Positions 13,201 to 21,300 of a DNA stretch of 64,000 bases are shown piece by piece. This stretch comes from Sacculina carcini (taxonomy: Eukaryota; Arthropoda; Thecostraca; Sacculinidae). Numbering within the stretch: position 1 is the stretch's first letter; every line of letters begins with the position of its first letter. Position numbers and translations under genes: made by a program. The notes under the pieces were generated by a model. That model did no database searches, was not told where the DNA came from, and was given only the letters and a program-made list of their open reading frames with translations. The stretch is taken from the NCBI GenBank assembly GCA_916048095.2, contig OU696580.1:6342608-6406607 (forward strand), written 5' to 3'.

Positions 13201-14436
13201 TCGAGGCTACTTGAACGACATAGCGTTGTTATTGCTACGTCGCAACAGCGCCGGTCTCGGTGGTGTCGTGCAGTTCAGCGACCACGTGCGACCCATCTGT
13301 CTTCCTCCGTCCAGCAGCCAAATCAACGAGTCGTTCACCTGCTTCGTCTCGGGATGGGGTGAGATCAGGGGCGGCGCCAGGATTCTCCCCTGGGGGGTTG
13401 AGGAAAAATATGTGGGGCTTGGCGAAATGTGAGCTAAGAGCTCTTGAAATGCTCATTGTCAGAATTTTGTTTCATTGAGTTTCAACGTGTCCAAGCTCAT
13501 AGCGGTGCCATTTGTCCTATTCCTTCACAAAACATATATGTATGCGTGTGTGTGTGTGTATGTGTGTAGACAAACTGCGTGTATGTAACTGAATATGTGT
13601 GTCTGTATGTGACATTCTATATGTGTTAGTGTCTATCTGTCTTTATATATGTATGAGTGTGTGTGTCAGTATATGTGTGTGTATGTCTGTGTGTGTGCAG
13701 GCAAAACATCGCCGCATTCGCCCGATTCTATCGCGTCTTTTTCGCGCGTGTTGCGAGCGGCCACGGTTCCTGTCGTGTCGGCTTCTTATTGCTCGTCGCG
13801 CGAGGTTTACTCGCAGAGGTTTGACACACAGCGCCATCTGTGTGCCGGGCATATTCGCGGCGGAGGAGCGGATTCTTGCGGCGGCGACTCAGGAGGACCG
13901 TTGGCGTGTCGTCTACGTTCAGGTCTACAATAGATACGTACAGGCTACATAATATACTGATATACTAGGTGTACTAATTGTCTGTATACGTAATTATTGT
14001 GCTGTTAATCATAATTTGACTTCATAATCACGATCTGCCTCGATTCAATCAAAGAGTATTAATTAATACTGTCGTGTATATGGTCGGATTACAATCATAA
14101 GACTATACGTCATACATTTCAATTATTACGGTATCAAATTAGAACATATTTTGGTGATAATTTTAGGATAGGATTATTTAATTCTAGGATAATTATCTGT
14201 AATTCATTAGCCACCCAATTTTAGGAAGCAATTTTTAGGCCGTTCAGAATCTCTGTAGGAGTTTCACCATTTTGGAAACTTGTTGGTTCTCAGAGGATGC
14301 GTGGATGTTGGCGGGAGTGGTGTCGTGGGGAGCCGAATGTGGTTCCCAGGTGTTTCCCGGTGTCTACACCCGAGTGGCGCACTATATCAACTGGATCCAA
14401 CGCACCATCAGGTTCCTGCAGTGCACATCCGCCTGA
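1145..14436 (+). CDS. secreted serine protease with two CBM39 beta-glucan-binding domains (10 exons, 547 aa)
   Basis: Joined exons 1145-1265, 2357-2480, 2857-3083, 3372-3596, 3874-4085, 4517-4636, 12339-12435, 13206-13358, 13701-13922 and 14294-14436 give 548 codons with continuous phase. The order is signal peptide (about 1-16), CBM39-1 (about 25-113), Ser/Thr/Pro linker, CBM39-2 (about 144-231), a second linker with Cys256 and Cys270, activation site Arg288|Ile289, then an S1A protease. The catalytic triad is His333, Asp380 and Ser490. Asp484 at the base of the S1 pocket predicts trypsin-like cleavage after Arg/Lys. Cys270 probably pairs with Cys407 of the PICLP motif, so the glucan-binding chain would stay attached after activation. 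CBM39 is the sensor domain of invertebrate beta-1,3-glucan recognition proteins. I infer a zymogen that binds fungal glucan and starts an extracellular proteolytic cascade. The architecture is read directly; the function is inferred. Confidence 0.85.
2357..2480 (+). CDS. protease exon 2: core of CBM39-1
   Basis: The acceptor is CCACAG|AA and the donor is GATGA|GTTCGC. The exon encodes [19 protein letters not shown] followed by VDGKYFYD. This matches the CBM39 pattern of a paired strand, an L/I-N-x-P motif, an acidic loop and an aromatic strand. The phase is 1 in and 2 out. Confidence 0.8.
2857..3083 (+). CDS. protease exon 3: end of CBM39-1, linker, start of CBM39-2
   Basis: The acceptor is GGGGCAG|T and the donor CCCG|GTAATG. 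The exon encodes the CBM39 signature [18 protein letters not shown] (residues 88-105). A Ser/Thr/Pro-rich linker follows (about 115-143). The exon ends with [14 protein letters not shown], which echoes the end of exon 1 and opens the second CBM39. Confidence 0.88.
3372..3596 (+). CDS. protease exon 4: CBM39-2
   Basis: One exon carries the rest of the second module: [19 protein letters not shown], then [10 protein letters not shown] and HRGLVYR. The first module spreads the same region over two exons. The acceptor is TTGAG|CT and the donor GACG|GTTGGT, phase 1 to phase 1. The copies are clearly related but diverged, so the duplication is old. Confidence 0.82.
3874..4085 (+). CDS. protease exon 5: linker, activation site, start of catalytic chain
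   Basis: The acceptor is CTTTTCAG|AA. A Ser/Asp-rich linker carries Cys256 and Cys270 (LDCGRK) and leads to the zymogen cleavage site ALR|ILNGTE (Arg288|Ile289) and HPWQ. No GT donor exists before the in-frame TAA. The phase-consistent end is CAG|GCGGGA at 4085, implying a GC-AG intron. The exon is solid but its 3' boundary is less certain. Confidence 0.8.
4517..4636 (+). CDS. protease exon 6: catalytic histidine
   Basis: The acceptor is TCTAG|GGG and the donor CTACAG|GTCATT, 40 codons, phase 0 both ends. It encodes HHCGCVLL and ITAAHCL. His333 is the general base, and Cys318 and Cys334 form the usual C42-C58 pair. Cys320 replaces the glycine commonly found two residues after Cys42 and has no obvious partner. 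Confidence 0.9.
4990..4994. repeat. 5-bp target-site duplication (left), TATTT
   Basis: TATTT lies directly before the left LTR and again at 12271-12275 directly after the right LTR. This fixes both edges of the LTR element and shows that they were made by one insertion. Confidence 0.85.
4995..5444 (-). repeat. 3' LTR of the gypsy-like element (left in the window)
   Basis: This 450-bp repeat starts TG and ends CA. It matches 9067-9490 plus 12237-12270 with only a handful of differences visible by eye. In element orientation it is the 3' LTR, preceded by the polypurine tract at 5445-5453. Confidence 0.9.
5445..5453 (-). other. polypurine tract
   Basis: On the minus strand, AGGAGGGGG lies directly against the start of the 3' LTR (TGTGG...). 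This is the expected plus-strand priming site of an LTR retrotransposon. Confidence 0.75.
5464..6505 (-). pseudogene. integrase region of the gypsy-like pol
   Basis: An HHCC zinc-binding module (H-x-H near the start, CERC near residue 45) precedes a DDE core. Aspartates sit in LAIDITHY and LLMDNGRAF, and the glutamate in [12 protein letters not shown]-terminal chromatin- or DNA-binding-like tail follows, ending at a stop at 5464. The frame joins the RNase H region only across a shift at a run of seven T (plus strand) near 6500. Confidence 0.85.
6485..7540 (-). pseudogene. reverse transcriptase (catalytic half) and RNase H of the gypsy-like pol
   Basis: The RT part includes [19 protein letters not shown] and the catalytic box YIDDI. 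RNase H follows with [25 protein letters not shown] and a final KADELTR. It connects to the upstream fingers region ([10 protein letters not shown]) only through a frameshift near 7530. Confidence 0.88.
7530..8330 (-). pseudogene. aspartic protease and RT fingers of the gypsy-like pol
   Basis: The protease motif reads [11 protein letters not shown] where D-T/S-G is expected, so the catalytic aspartate is a glutamate in this copy. Later residues [15 protein letters not shown] are the RT fingers motif typical of Ty3/gypsy elements. Confidence 0.82.
8303..9044 (-). pseudogene. gag of the gypsy-like element
   Basis: The likely ATG is at 9044, only 23 bp inside the 5' LTR. A helical capsid-like region of about 190 residues is followed by zinc-knuckle cysteines. 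CFVCGGPH is in one frame and [14 protein letters not shown] in a neighbouring frame, so an indel lies near 8430. The second knuckle's frame stops at 8303, and protease resumes in the first frame. That second switch could be a natural gag-pol frameshift. Confidence 0.8.
9491..12231 (-). mobile_element. 5'-truncated CR1/L2-like LINE nested in the LTR
   Basis: The copy begins (minus strand) inside the endonuclease domain (GDFN, then SDHSLI). It continues through RT ([37 protein letters not shown]) to a stop at 9709. A 3' region of about 0.2 kb ends in (TTG)n. The frame is open for more than 800 codons, so the insertion is young although truncated at birth. GATAC is repeated at 9486-9490 and 12232-12236 as the target-site duplication. 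It is younger than the LTR element it interrupts. Confidence 0.9.
9709..12231 (-). CDS. LINE ORF2 fragment: endonuclease C-terminus and reverse transcriptase
   Basis: The fragment is uninterrupted from the truncation point to TGA. An apurinic-type endonuclease tail precedes a complete RT with catalytic YADD and a C-terminal domain with the recurring [17 protein letters not shown] region. The same C-terminal domain is recognisable in relics at 35.4-36.0 and 36.5-37.4 kb. Confidence 0.88.
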   Translation of the reverse strand, partial: LSYPKFCILIVYRHNHPCTTSSFFSEFSSLIEAIESSFSSCYLVLGDFNFWVECPAISSYSSNFISLLDSHGLVSPVSSPTHISGHTLDLVLFPSPVLSTDSPPSEVFVLPPDSSFSDHSLILTSLPASGPPNSMPSPTFSRNYKFFYPSLFQTLLANSFPLHILYSLPPSDIYPLLFSTLSLINNHLFPLTLRSSRPRSSPCNNPNLDRLKRRSRALERTWRRTRLSCDWSTFCSARSLYISSLASSKQAYYLSRLSSLSRSPKALWNTLNSLSGLRSPSAVSSLTANELSSYFTSKIISAQSRIPSSAFLVTHTTSLCKFSSFSHLEISDFLSLLFSRKFLSSPPDPINFSIIAPAIDTLTPYLLHLINSSFLHGNFLADKHAYVRPILKKPSLEPSLCCNYRPISLLSFSSKLLESAIFSQLSPFICNVLDIHQSGFRPSHSTESVLISVTEGILSSFSFRKSILLVLLDLSSAFDLVDHEILIKDLSHIGVSDSALSLLRSNLHNRSYSVQFNSSVSNSIPLTSGVPQGSILGPLLFNLYMSSLCTILRRWSIPFHIYADDIQFYIPCPFSDPALLSGILSDISSWTSSRRLLLNTDKSEFLALHPPRLSPPLLPISLSSSVRNLGIIFDSSLSFSANILATARICRLILRSLYPIRSCLDQPSSIKLVQSLIFSRLDYCSSLHFKCPKSSLKILQRVMNQSCRFVLYPAFCRHTSPYLFKFRWLPIKSRIHFKICSIIFKLLHCPTKPTYLYALLSLSETPSSRHPVPLACPRALNESAWSSKSFSFFGPRLYNSLPSHITSSFSYRSFAASLRKYLFDLSFDPTTHALTPFASL
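12339..12435 (+). CDS. protease exon 7
   Basis: The acceptor is AACACAG|GTA and the donor TTCAG|GTACTG. The exon encodes [19 protein letters not shown], the strand after the histidine loop in S1A proteases, and ends HANFRS. It is phase 0 in and phase 1 out and lies only 68 bp right of the LTR element. Confidence 0.88.
12436..13205. other. intron 7, holding a dispersed repeat
   Basis: About 12511-12870 is a non-coding repeat whose inverted copy is at 42603-43010. A short (TAA)-type run lies near 12903-12920, next to a LINE- or SINE-like tail. The rest is AT-rich and unremarkable. Confidence 0.6.
13206..13358 (+). CDS. protease exon 8: catalytic aspartate
   Basis: The exon encodes [10 protein letters not shown] (Asp380), HVRPICLPP (Cys407, the partner of the activation-chain cysteine in two-chain proteases) and CFVSGWG. 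The donor is ATGGG|GTGAGA. The acceptor CTCGAG|GC has a weak pyrimidine tract but keeps phase and joins NFRS-GYLND correctly. Confidence 0.88.
13359..13700. other. intron 8, with a MITE-like fragment and TG tracts
   Basis: About 13370-13490 is a diverged copy of the GGCGGCGCCAGG repeat also seen near 38.1, 48.8 and 57.5 kb. It begins about 12 bp after the donor. (TG)n-rich DNA fills the rest up to the acceptor at 13700. Confidence 0.6.
13701..13922 (+). CDS. protease exon 9: catalytic serine
   Basis: The acceptor is GTGTGCAG|GC and the donor TTCAG|GTCTAC. The exon encodes [20 protein letters not shown] and [14 protein letters not shown]. Ser490 is the nucleophile, Asp489 pairs with the new Ile289 N-terminus, and Asp484 gives Arg/Lys specificity. 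Confidence 0.92.
13923..14293. other. intron 9
   Basis: AT-rich DNA with no recognisable repeat or exon. It ends in the acceptor GGTTCTCAG at 14293. Confidence 0.6.
14294..14436 (+). CDS. protease exon 10: C-terminal strand and helix
   Basis: The exon encodes [28 protein letters not shown] and a short tail QCTSA before TGA. The S1 wall residues (SWG and the following glycines) fit trypsin-like specificity, and the C-terminal helix is present, so the catalytic domain is complete. Confidence 0.92.
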
Positions 14437-15199
14437 TCACCTCAGCACCTCGCACATCCGCATGCACGCGATCACCTCCAAGTGAAGCTGTCACCTCCGT
14501 TTCCACATCCAACCGAAAGAAGCATTCGTTTTACACATCCAACCGAAAGAAGCATTCATTTTAAATATCCAAATGTTTCTGTGTTTTTTTCTGTGTGTTT
14601 TATTTGTTATTTGTTTTGCCTTTGTTTCATTGTCTGAAGACAATAGCATATACTTATACTGAATGCTGTTTGACTGCTAGCGATGAATGTCGCGGTAATA
14701 TCTATAATAAGCACACTTTGACGCGTAAAACTGTATTGAGGATATACCAAATATATCAATATAAACACACACACAAATCAGAACTGACCAGACTTATCCG
14801 ATTACCCCACTTTACCCACCCACGCGGGCACAATAACACACACACACACACACACGTGGCATACATGAGGTCAGCCTTACAGTAAATCAAAGACACACAC
14901 ACACACAAACACACACATGCCCTTCTTACTGAATATGGCAAAACACACGCCCGAAATGTGACCAACGATATTCAATTGAATTCCAAGCCTTTTCTTCTAC
15001 CAAACAAACTGTGTCAACACTATGCTAGCAGGCAATATGGTGAAATTTAATTTAACAAAAAAAGCAGACACACACAGACACAAACACAAATACACATGCA
15101 AAAACACACACACAGGCATTTCTGTGGTTGGCAGTGGTGGGTCACGTGACACCATTGTCGGTCGTATTCGGCAGGCCGTCACATGATCACGTGACCAGA
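14437..15199. other. convergent intergenic region and 3' UTRs
   Basis: This separates the protease (+) and atlastin (-) stop codons. A 30-bp segment is duplicated in tandem at about 14501-14563. A minus-strand AATAAA at 14598-14603 could end atlastin. (AC)n tracts occur near 14840 and 14893, and two TCACGTGA palindromes near 15143 and 15188. Confidence 0.55.
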
Positions 15200-15331
15200 T
15201 CAGCACATTTTAGCTTTCACTGCCGCTACTGGTTTACACTGGTTTGTGTTTGTGTTGTTTGAACCGAGCGCCTGTCTCACTACCATATCGCTAGATTTAC
15301 TCATCAACAACTGACATATCGGCTTCAGAAG
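15200..15331 (-). CDS. atl: atlastin exon 10: cytosolic tail and stop
   Basis: The acceptor GTGTCAG|CTT keeps phase 0 after exon 9. The exon encodes 43 residues beginning [20 protein letters not shown], an amphipathic stretch fitting the atlastin C-terminal tail that helps membrane fusion, and ends AKMC-TGA. This exon is short and was found only by splice phase, so it is less certain than the others. Confidence 0.7.
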   Translation of the reverse strand, partial: LLKPICQLLMSKSSDMVVRQALGSNNTNTNQCKPVAAVKAKMC

Positions 15332-18300
15332 CTGACACACACACACACACACATTCCATTTAACATATTCCATGATCAAAGTACAACGCTCAAGTACAAC
15401 GCTAAAACAACGTTAAAGATCGTTAAACGCAAACGATCTTGGATGTTTGGAATGAAAATAATAAATAATTATAATTAATAATAAATGTTAAACATAATAA
15501 ATAACATATATGTTTTATACGTTGTATGTGTTTATATGTTTTATATGTTGTTACATTATTGTATGTTTATTGTATGTTTTTAGTATCTAAATATGTTTAT
15601 CTACTGTTTATCCATAGCGTATATATGTATAAACAATAATAAATAATTTCATATGAAATTTCCAGATCGCAAACGTTGAAGATCAAGTACAACGCTGTCC
15701 CTATGTTTTCATATTTGTATATTGTATTGATTGATTTGTTAAATTATAGTGTTTTTGTAGTATCATTATAGATTTTTTATTGATTGATAAAATACCACAA
15801 ACGTACCAAGACAATTTATTACATAATTTGATCTCCGCTTACACAAAACTTGACTTTGCAAACTGGTATTTCTCACATACTCAAGTATAATGCTGCTGCC
15901 CCAACTATTCATGTTGAAATTTGGCACGAAAATGGGAGCTGATTATACGTTATTGTGTGTTTGTTTTGGCAAAACATATATTTGAATTTGAACACACACA
16001 CACACACACACACACATACCGATTACATGTTTACAATATAAACCATATGATATATGTGTGTGTCTCTAAATATGCATGTGTATGTATGTCTCTGTGTGTG
16101 TATGTGTGTGTGTGGGTCTAAGCTAAATGTGTAAGGATTCAAAGAAAATTCAAAGAAACAAGAACAAGAAGAATTAAAGAATTAAAAGACCAAGAAAGAA
16201 CATTAAAAAAGCTAATATATAAAAAAACGCACAAAAACGTTTCTATATTTTTCATAGATTTTAGGTTAGGTTATATTTAGCGTTCTAATGGAATGTGCTG
16301 CCTTTGCAGGAGGCGAGGGACTGGAAGAAATTCGTTAAATCAAATTTTCTCAATCTAATGTTCTTGAATCCTTACACATTTAGCGTCAACCGTGTGTGTG
16401 TATGTCTCTATCTGTATGTCTACGTGTGTGTGTATGTGTGTGTATGTGTGTGTGCTACACTTACACGCTGCCATGCGTCCTCGGTGATATCGTCAATGTT
16501 TTGCGCAAACATCAGGTATTCGCCGCTGTAGCGACAATACGCCCACACACACACAGCACTAGCCAACAACATGATGATGGCGTTGCAACAACTCGACAAC
16601 ATCGACAAGCCAACCACACTGAACACCTACACACACACACACACACACACATACACATACACTTTCTGTTTCGGTATGAAAGCCGAAAATCTGGAAAACA
16701 CGAGATAAAAATCTAAAACGTACAAAAGGCTTTTACAAAGCGACACCCCGAAATGGAAAAGTTTGAACTGTCAGGAAATATAAGAAAAACTAAAATTAAC
16801 CATATTGGAATGAGTAAGAAAAAAGGGGAGACATAATTATGACATTCAAATGCCTAACTGGAAAATAATTGAATTTGAACACGAAAATTAATTCGAATCG
16901 TCAACATTTATACGAGGAATTCTAAAAAAACATATTCGGAATCGAATTAAAAGGGAGATATAGAGAAGTATAGCTTTGTCAAATAGAAACATCAAGGGTT
17001 GAAACAAAATTCCCGCCTATATCACAAACCAGAACATAAATTGACAAAGATAGACAGTTAGAAAGGTCACTGACCCCGCTGAGAATATAGAGCACCAGTG
17101 AGAGCGAGATGAGGACGGACGGAGTGCGAGCTGCTTTGAACACATTCTTGGACTCGTTGTGATTTTGATACTGTACATATTGATCATCCAACTCCTGATA
17201 AATCACACACACACACACACACACACATACATAATGTGTATTACATATACAGAGCTCCGCACACATACATACAACCACACACACACACACAAACACAAAT
17301 ACACAAGTGTATATGTGTCAGTGTTAGTACATGTGTTAGTGTGTGTGTGTTAGTATGTTAGTGTGTGTGTTAGTATGTTAGTGTGTGTGTTGGTATTAGT
17401 ATATGTGTGCTAGTGTTAGTATGTGTGTGTTAGTATTAGTATATGTTAGTGTGTGTGTGCTAGTGTTAGTATGTGTGTGTTAGTGTTAGTATGTGTGTGT
17501 TAGTGTTAGTGTGTGTGTGTCAGTGTTAGTATATGTTAGTGTGTCAGTGTTAGTATATGTTAGTGTGTCAGTGTTAGTATATGTTAGTGTGTGTGTCAGT
17601 GCTAGTATATGTTAGTGTGTGTGTCAGTGTTAGTATATGTGTTAGTGTGTGTGTCAGTGTTAGTATATGTTAGTGTGTGTGTCAGTGTTAGTATATGTTA
17701 GTGTGTTAGTATATGTTAGTGTGAGTGTCAGTGTGTGTTAGTGTTAGTATATGTTAGTGTGTGTGTCAGTGTTAGTATATGTTAGTGTTAGTATATGTTA
17801 GTGTGTGTCAGTGTTAGTATATGTTAGTGTGTGTGTCAGTGTTAGTATATGTTAGTGTGTGTGTCAGTGTTAGTATATGTTAGTGTGTGTGTCAGTGTTA
17901 GTATATGTTAGTGTGAGTGAGCGGATACCTTAAGCAGTGCAGTGAGATATTTTTCGGAGAATTGTTGGCCGCCCATTTTGCGTCGCGAGTTGAACAATTG
18001 TGTGGCCGCATCTCTGGCAGTCGAGTGTTCATCTTGCAGCCGCTCAGTGGCTAAATAAGGCCGACCTCCGCCACAAACCTCCTCCATGGTCTGTGTGTAC
18101 AGCTCGCGAGCCGCGGCACTCGCCGACAAATTGTTCGCTTCAGCTGTCGCCTACCGCCATGATATTTGGTTATGATTATGATTATTTGATATGATCCATG
18201 ATTATGGATTGTTATCGGATGATGGTTTATTATTTATTTATTATTTTCTTTCCAACTCTCTTTCTAGACTTTTTTTCTTTTCGAACTCTCTTTCTCTCTG

Positions 18301-21300
18301 AATCTTTTGGGCGCTTCCGGTACATGGGGCCACCTTAGGGTGGTAATAGTGCTTGCACTCTTCCCATGCTACTGGATTTGCCTGTAATTAATAATAATAA
18401 TAATATTACACACACACAAGCACACGTTCATACACAATTACCGTATTTGCCGTTGTAGAAGTCGACCTTTTTCGATCAAAAATCGACCGGAAAAAATCGA
18501 TCTCGACTTATACACCGAGTTATAAAAATTTAACTTCGTATTCATCGCTTCAAATGTGATGGTAATCAAGGCCGTTTCTCATGCATCTCATTGTGTGTGT
18601 GTGTGTGTGTGTCAGGCTCATCAAACAGCGAGAAACTGAATCATTATAAAGCGTTCGTCGCATTATTATATAATTGTTAATATACAAGTTAAATATAATG
18701 AAACAATTGAGCTCGAATTATACAAAGGATATATCATAATATACAAAGGGTATACACAAACACGAACACACACACACACATACGTAAACATAAACATACA
18801 TACGCACATACACATTATACAAACAATAGCACACACACACACACACACACACACACGAAGATAAATACACAAACACACAAACATTTACAGAAGTACATAC
18901 ACACATTGAATACATAGAAATTCACCTACATACAAACACACACAGACACACAAACATACACATCACATCTTTTGCATTTTCTGGAGTGATTTTTAAGAGT
19001 GATTTTTAGCACGGGCGCTTGTGAAAATCTACTACGATCTGGGATCTATCAGATACAAGAGATCAGTGGTTCCCAAAGTTTAATTGTCTGAATGTTGTCT
19101 GAATTGTCATGTCATCTTGCTTAAACGGCTACAATAGCTAAGAAAATAAACTCGTTTACTAAATTGGATTATATTTGTGAAATACACAGTTGTGTTTGTT
19201 TCCATATGTTTGTGTGTGTTTGTGGGGGGGCGCTAGAATTAACCAGGGAGCTAATAGGGGGCGCCAGCTTGCCTAAAAGTTTGGCAACCACTGATATAGA
19301 TCACCATCTACAGCTCTAGTGATGCACATTCATTTGCTCCTCGGAGATCGTAGGAAACACCGCCTTGGACATACAGACAGACACACACGTTGAATTATGA
19401 AAAAAGCTTAGTGAAAATTGGGTTGTCGTCACTGGAAAAGAGAAGGTTAAGGGGGGGATTTTCAAGCACAGCATTGGTATGGAACGATTGGGTGGTTTGG
19501 AGTACGAGGGACCATAGGGGACACAATAAATGTCTACAGCAAACCCGGGTATTAAGGGATATAAAGAAGTACAGTTTCCCAAGTAGGTGTATAGATATAT
19601 GGAACCGTCTGGGTAAAGAAATAGTTCAATCAAACAGTATAGCACAGTTCAAGCATAGGTTAGATAAATGTGGGTATGGAGACAGGACAGCCTGAGCCCT
19701 GCTCATTTCCTGTAAACTACAACTGTGAGTACAACTGTGAGTACACACAGGCAGACAGACAGACAAACATACCTCGAGCATGCTCTTCGGTTCGGGTAGC
19801 TCACTGCCCTTGTAGATATCCATGTAGGACTGGAAATACGTGCTCAACTCCTTGACACGCACTTTCTGACCAGATATCTCCTTGATGACCAAATTTTCGG
19901 CAGATAGAAGCTTGGGCACCAGCTGTTTCAGCTGCTCCACAAAATCCGCCTCAATATCTGCAACAAGGAAATGTGCAACATGAAATAATTCAACGATACA
20001 CACATCAAATCATGACACATACAGCATGCGACAAGTTTAACAGATAACATTCAACAACAACATTCTGGCTAGAAACAACCGCAACGACACACACACACAC
20101 ATACATTGAGACACACACACACACACATACACACAGTAAACATACACATATATTGACACACACACACACGGGCACACATATTGAGATACACAGTACACAC
20201 ACACACACACACAGTAAACATACATATATATTAACACACACACATTGACACAGTAAACACACATATTGACATACACACACACACATTGACATACAGACAC
20301 ACACACACACACACATACACACACCCGATAAGCGTCCGTCGAATTGTTGTTTGGTTGCCACAGTGAGACCGGGATGAGGCATCAGGAAACAGCTGATCTC
20401 GTCGAAACAGCTGCGAATATGCTTGCGTAAACTCTGCAGCTCAGCATGCTGTTTGTCCGACACCTAACACATCAACACAAACAAACACAAACAAACACAC
20501 ACACACACACACACACATGTGCCGTAAAAGCTCTATTTGAAGACACACAAGCACACATACAGACACGCATATGATACAAACACACAAGTACAGACAGACA
20601 GACACATGTAAAACACAAACACACACACATACACAAGTAGACATACAGACAAACACACACGCACAGAGAGACAGACAGACAGACAGACTCATATGTTGTA
20701 CCTGCAGTCGTTTTTCTAGCAGCTCGGCGCCGCCTTCACTGCCGTACGCAGAGTCGTAGGGAAAACTCCAATCTCTCACGAGAAACTGCAGCTTCTGGAA
20801 GGGCTTAAATGAACTATCCTCCATGGCCAGCCGGCCGTACTCGGTAAATAACTGTATATAAGTGCACACACATCGACACACACACACACACACAAGATGT
20901 GATACACATGCATGGGACACACACACACATATTCGCCCGTTATAAATGGGTCATTAGGTCATTGACCTCTGATAAGTAGGTCAATGGGTCATTCACCCGT
21001 GTTAAGTCGGGCACTAGATTATTAAACTGTACTAAGTAGGTTAACAGGTTATGGCGCTGTCAAAACTGGGTCAATAACCTGAAAAACTAGGTTAATAGGT
21101 CCTGTAATTAACTTGATTGAGAATTTAAGAATTAATTAAGAATTAAGAAGAATTTATTAAGAATTAATTATTAAGAATTTTAATAATTAAGAAATTAATT
21201 AAGAATTAAGAATTTAATTAAGAATTTATATCAATAAGGTCGTTGACCTGTGAAACCCAGGTCAATTTGTTATTAAACTGTAAAAACTAAATCAATATGT

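Larger units (their letters stand above)
18151..19772. other. atlastin intron 6, a stack of mobile elements
   Basis: In order: a SINE-like copy (about 18240-18406, TAA tail), (AC)n and (TG)n tracts around 18405-18960, a hAT-type MITE (about 19064-19296) and an AC-flanked LINE 3' end (about 19395-19737). Confidence 0.7.

Noticed and set aside
14997-15206. 69-codon minus-strand frame as the last atlastin exon
   Set aside because: It runs into AC repeat and has no atlastin-like content. The exon at 15331-15200 fits the acceptor, phase and tail composition better.
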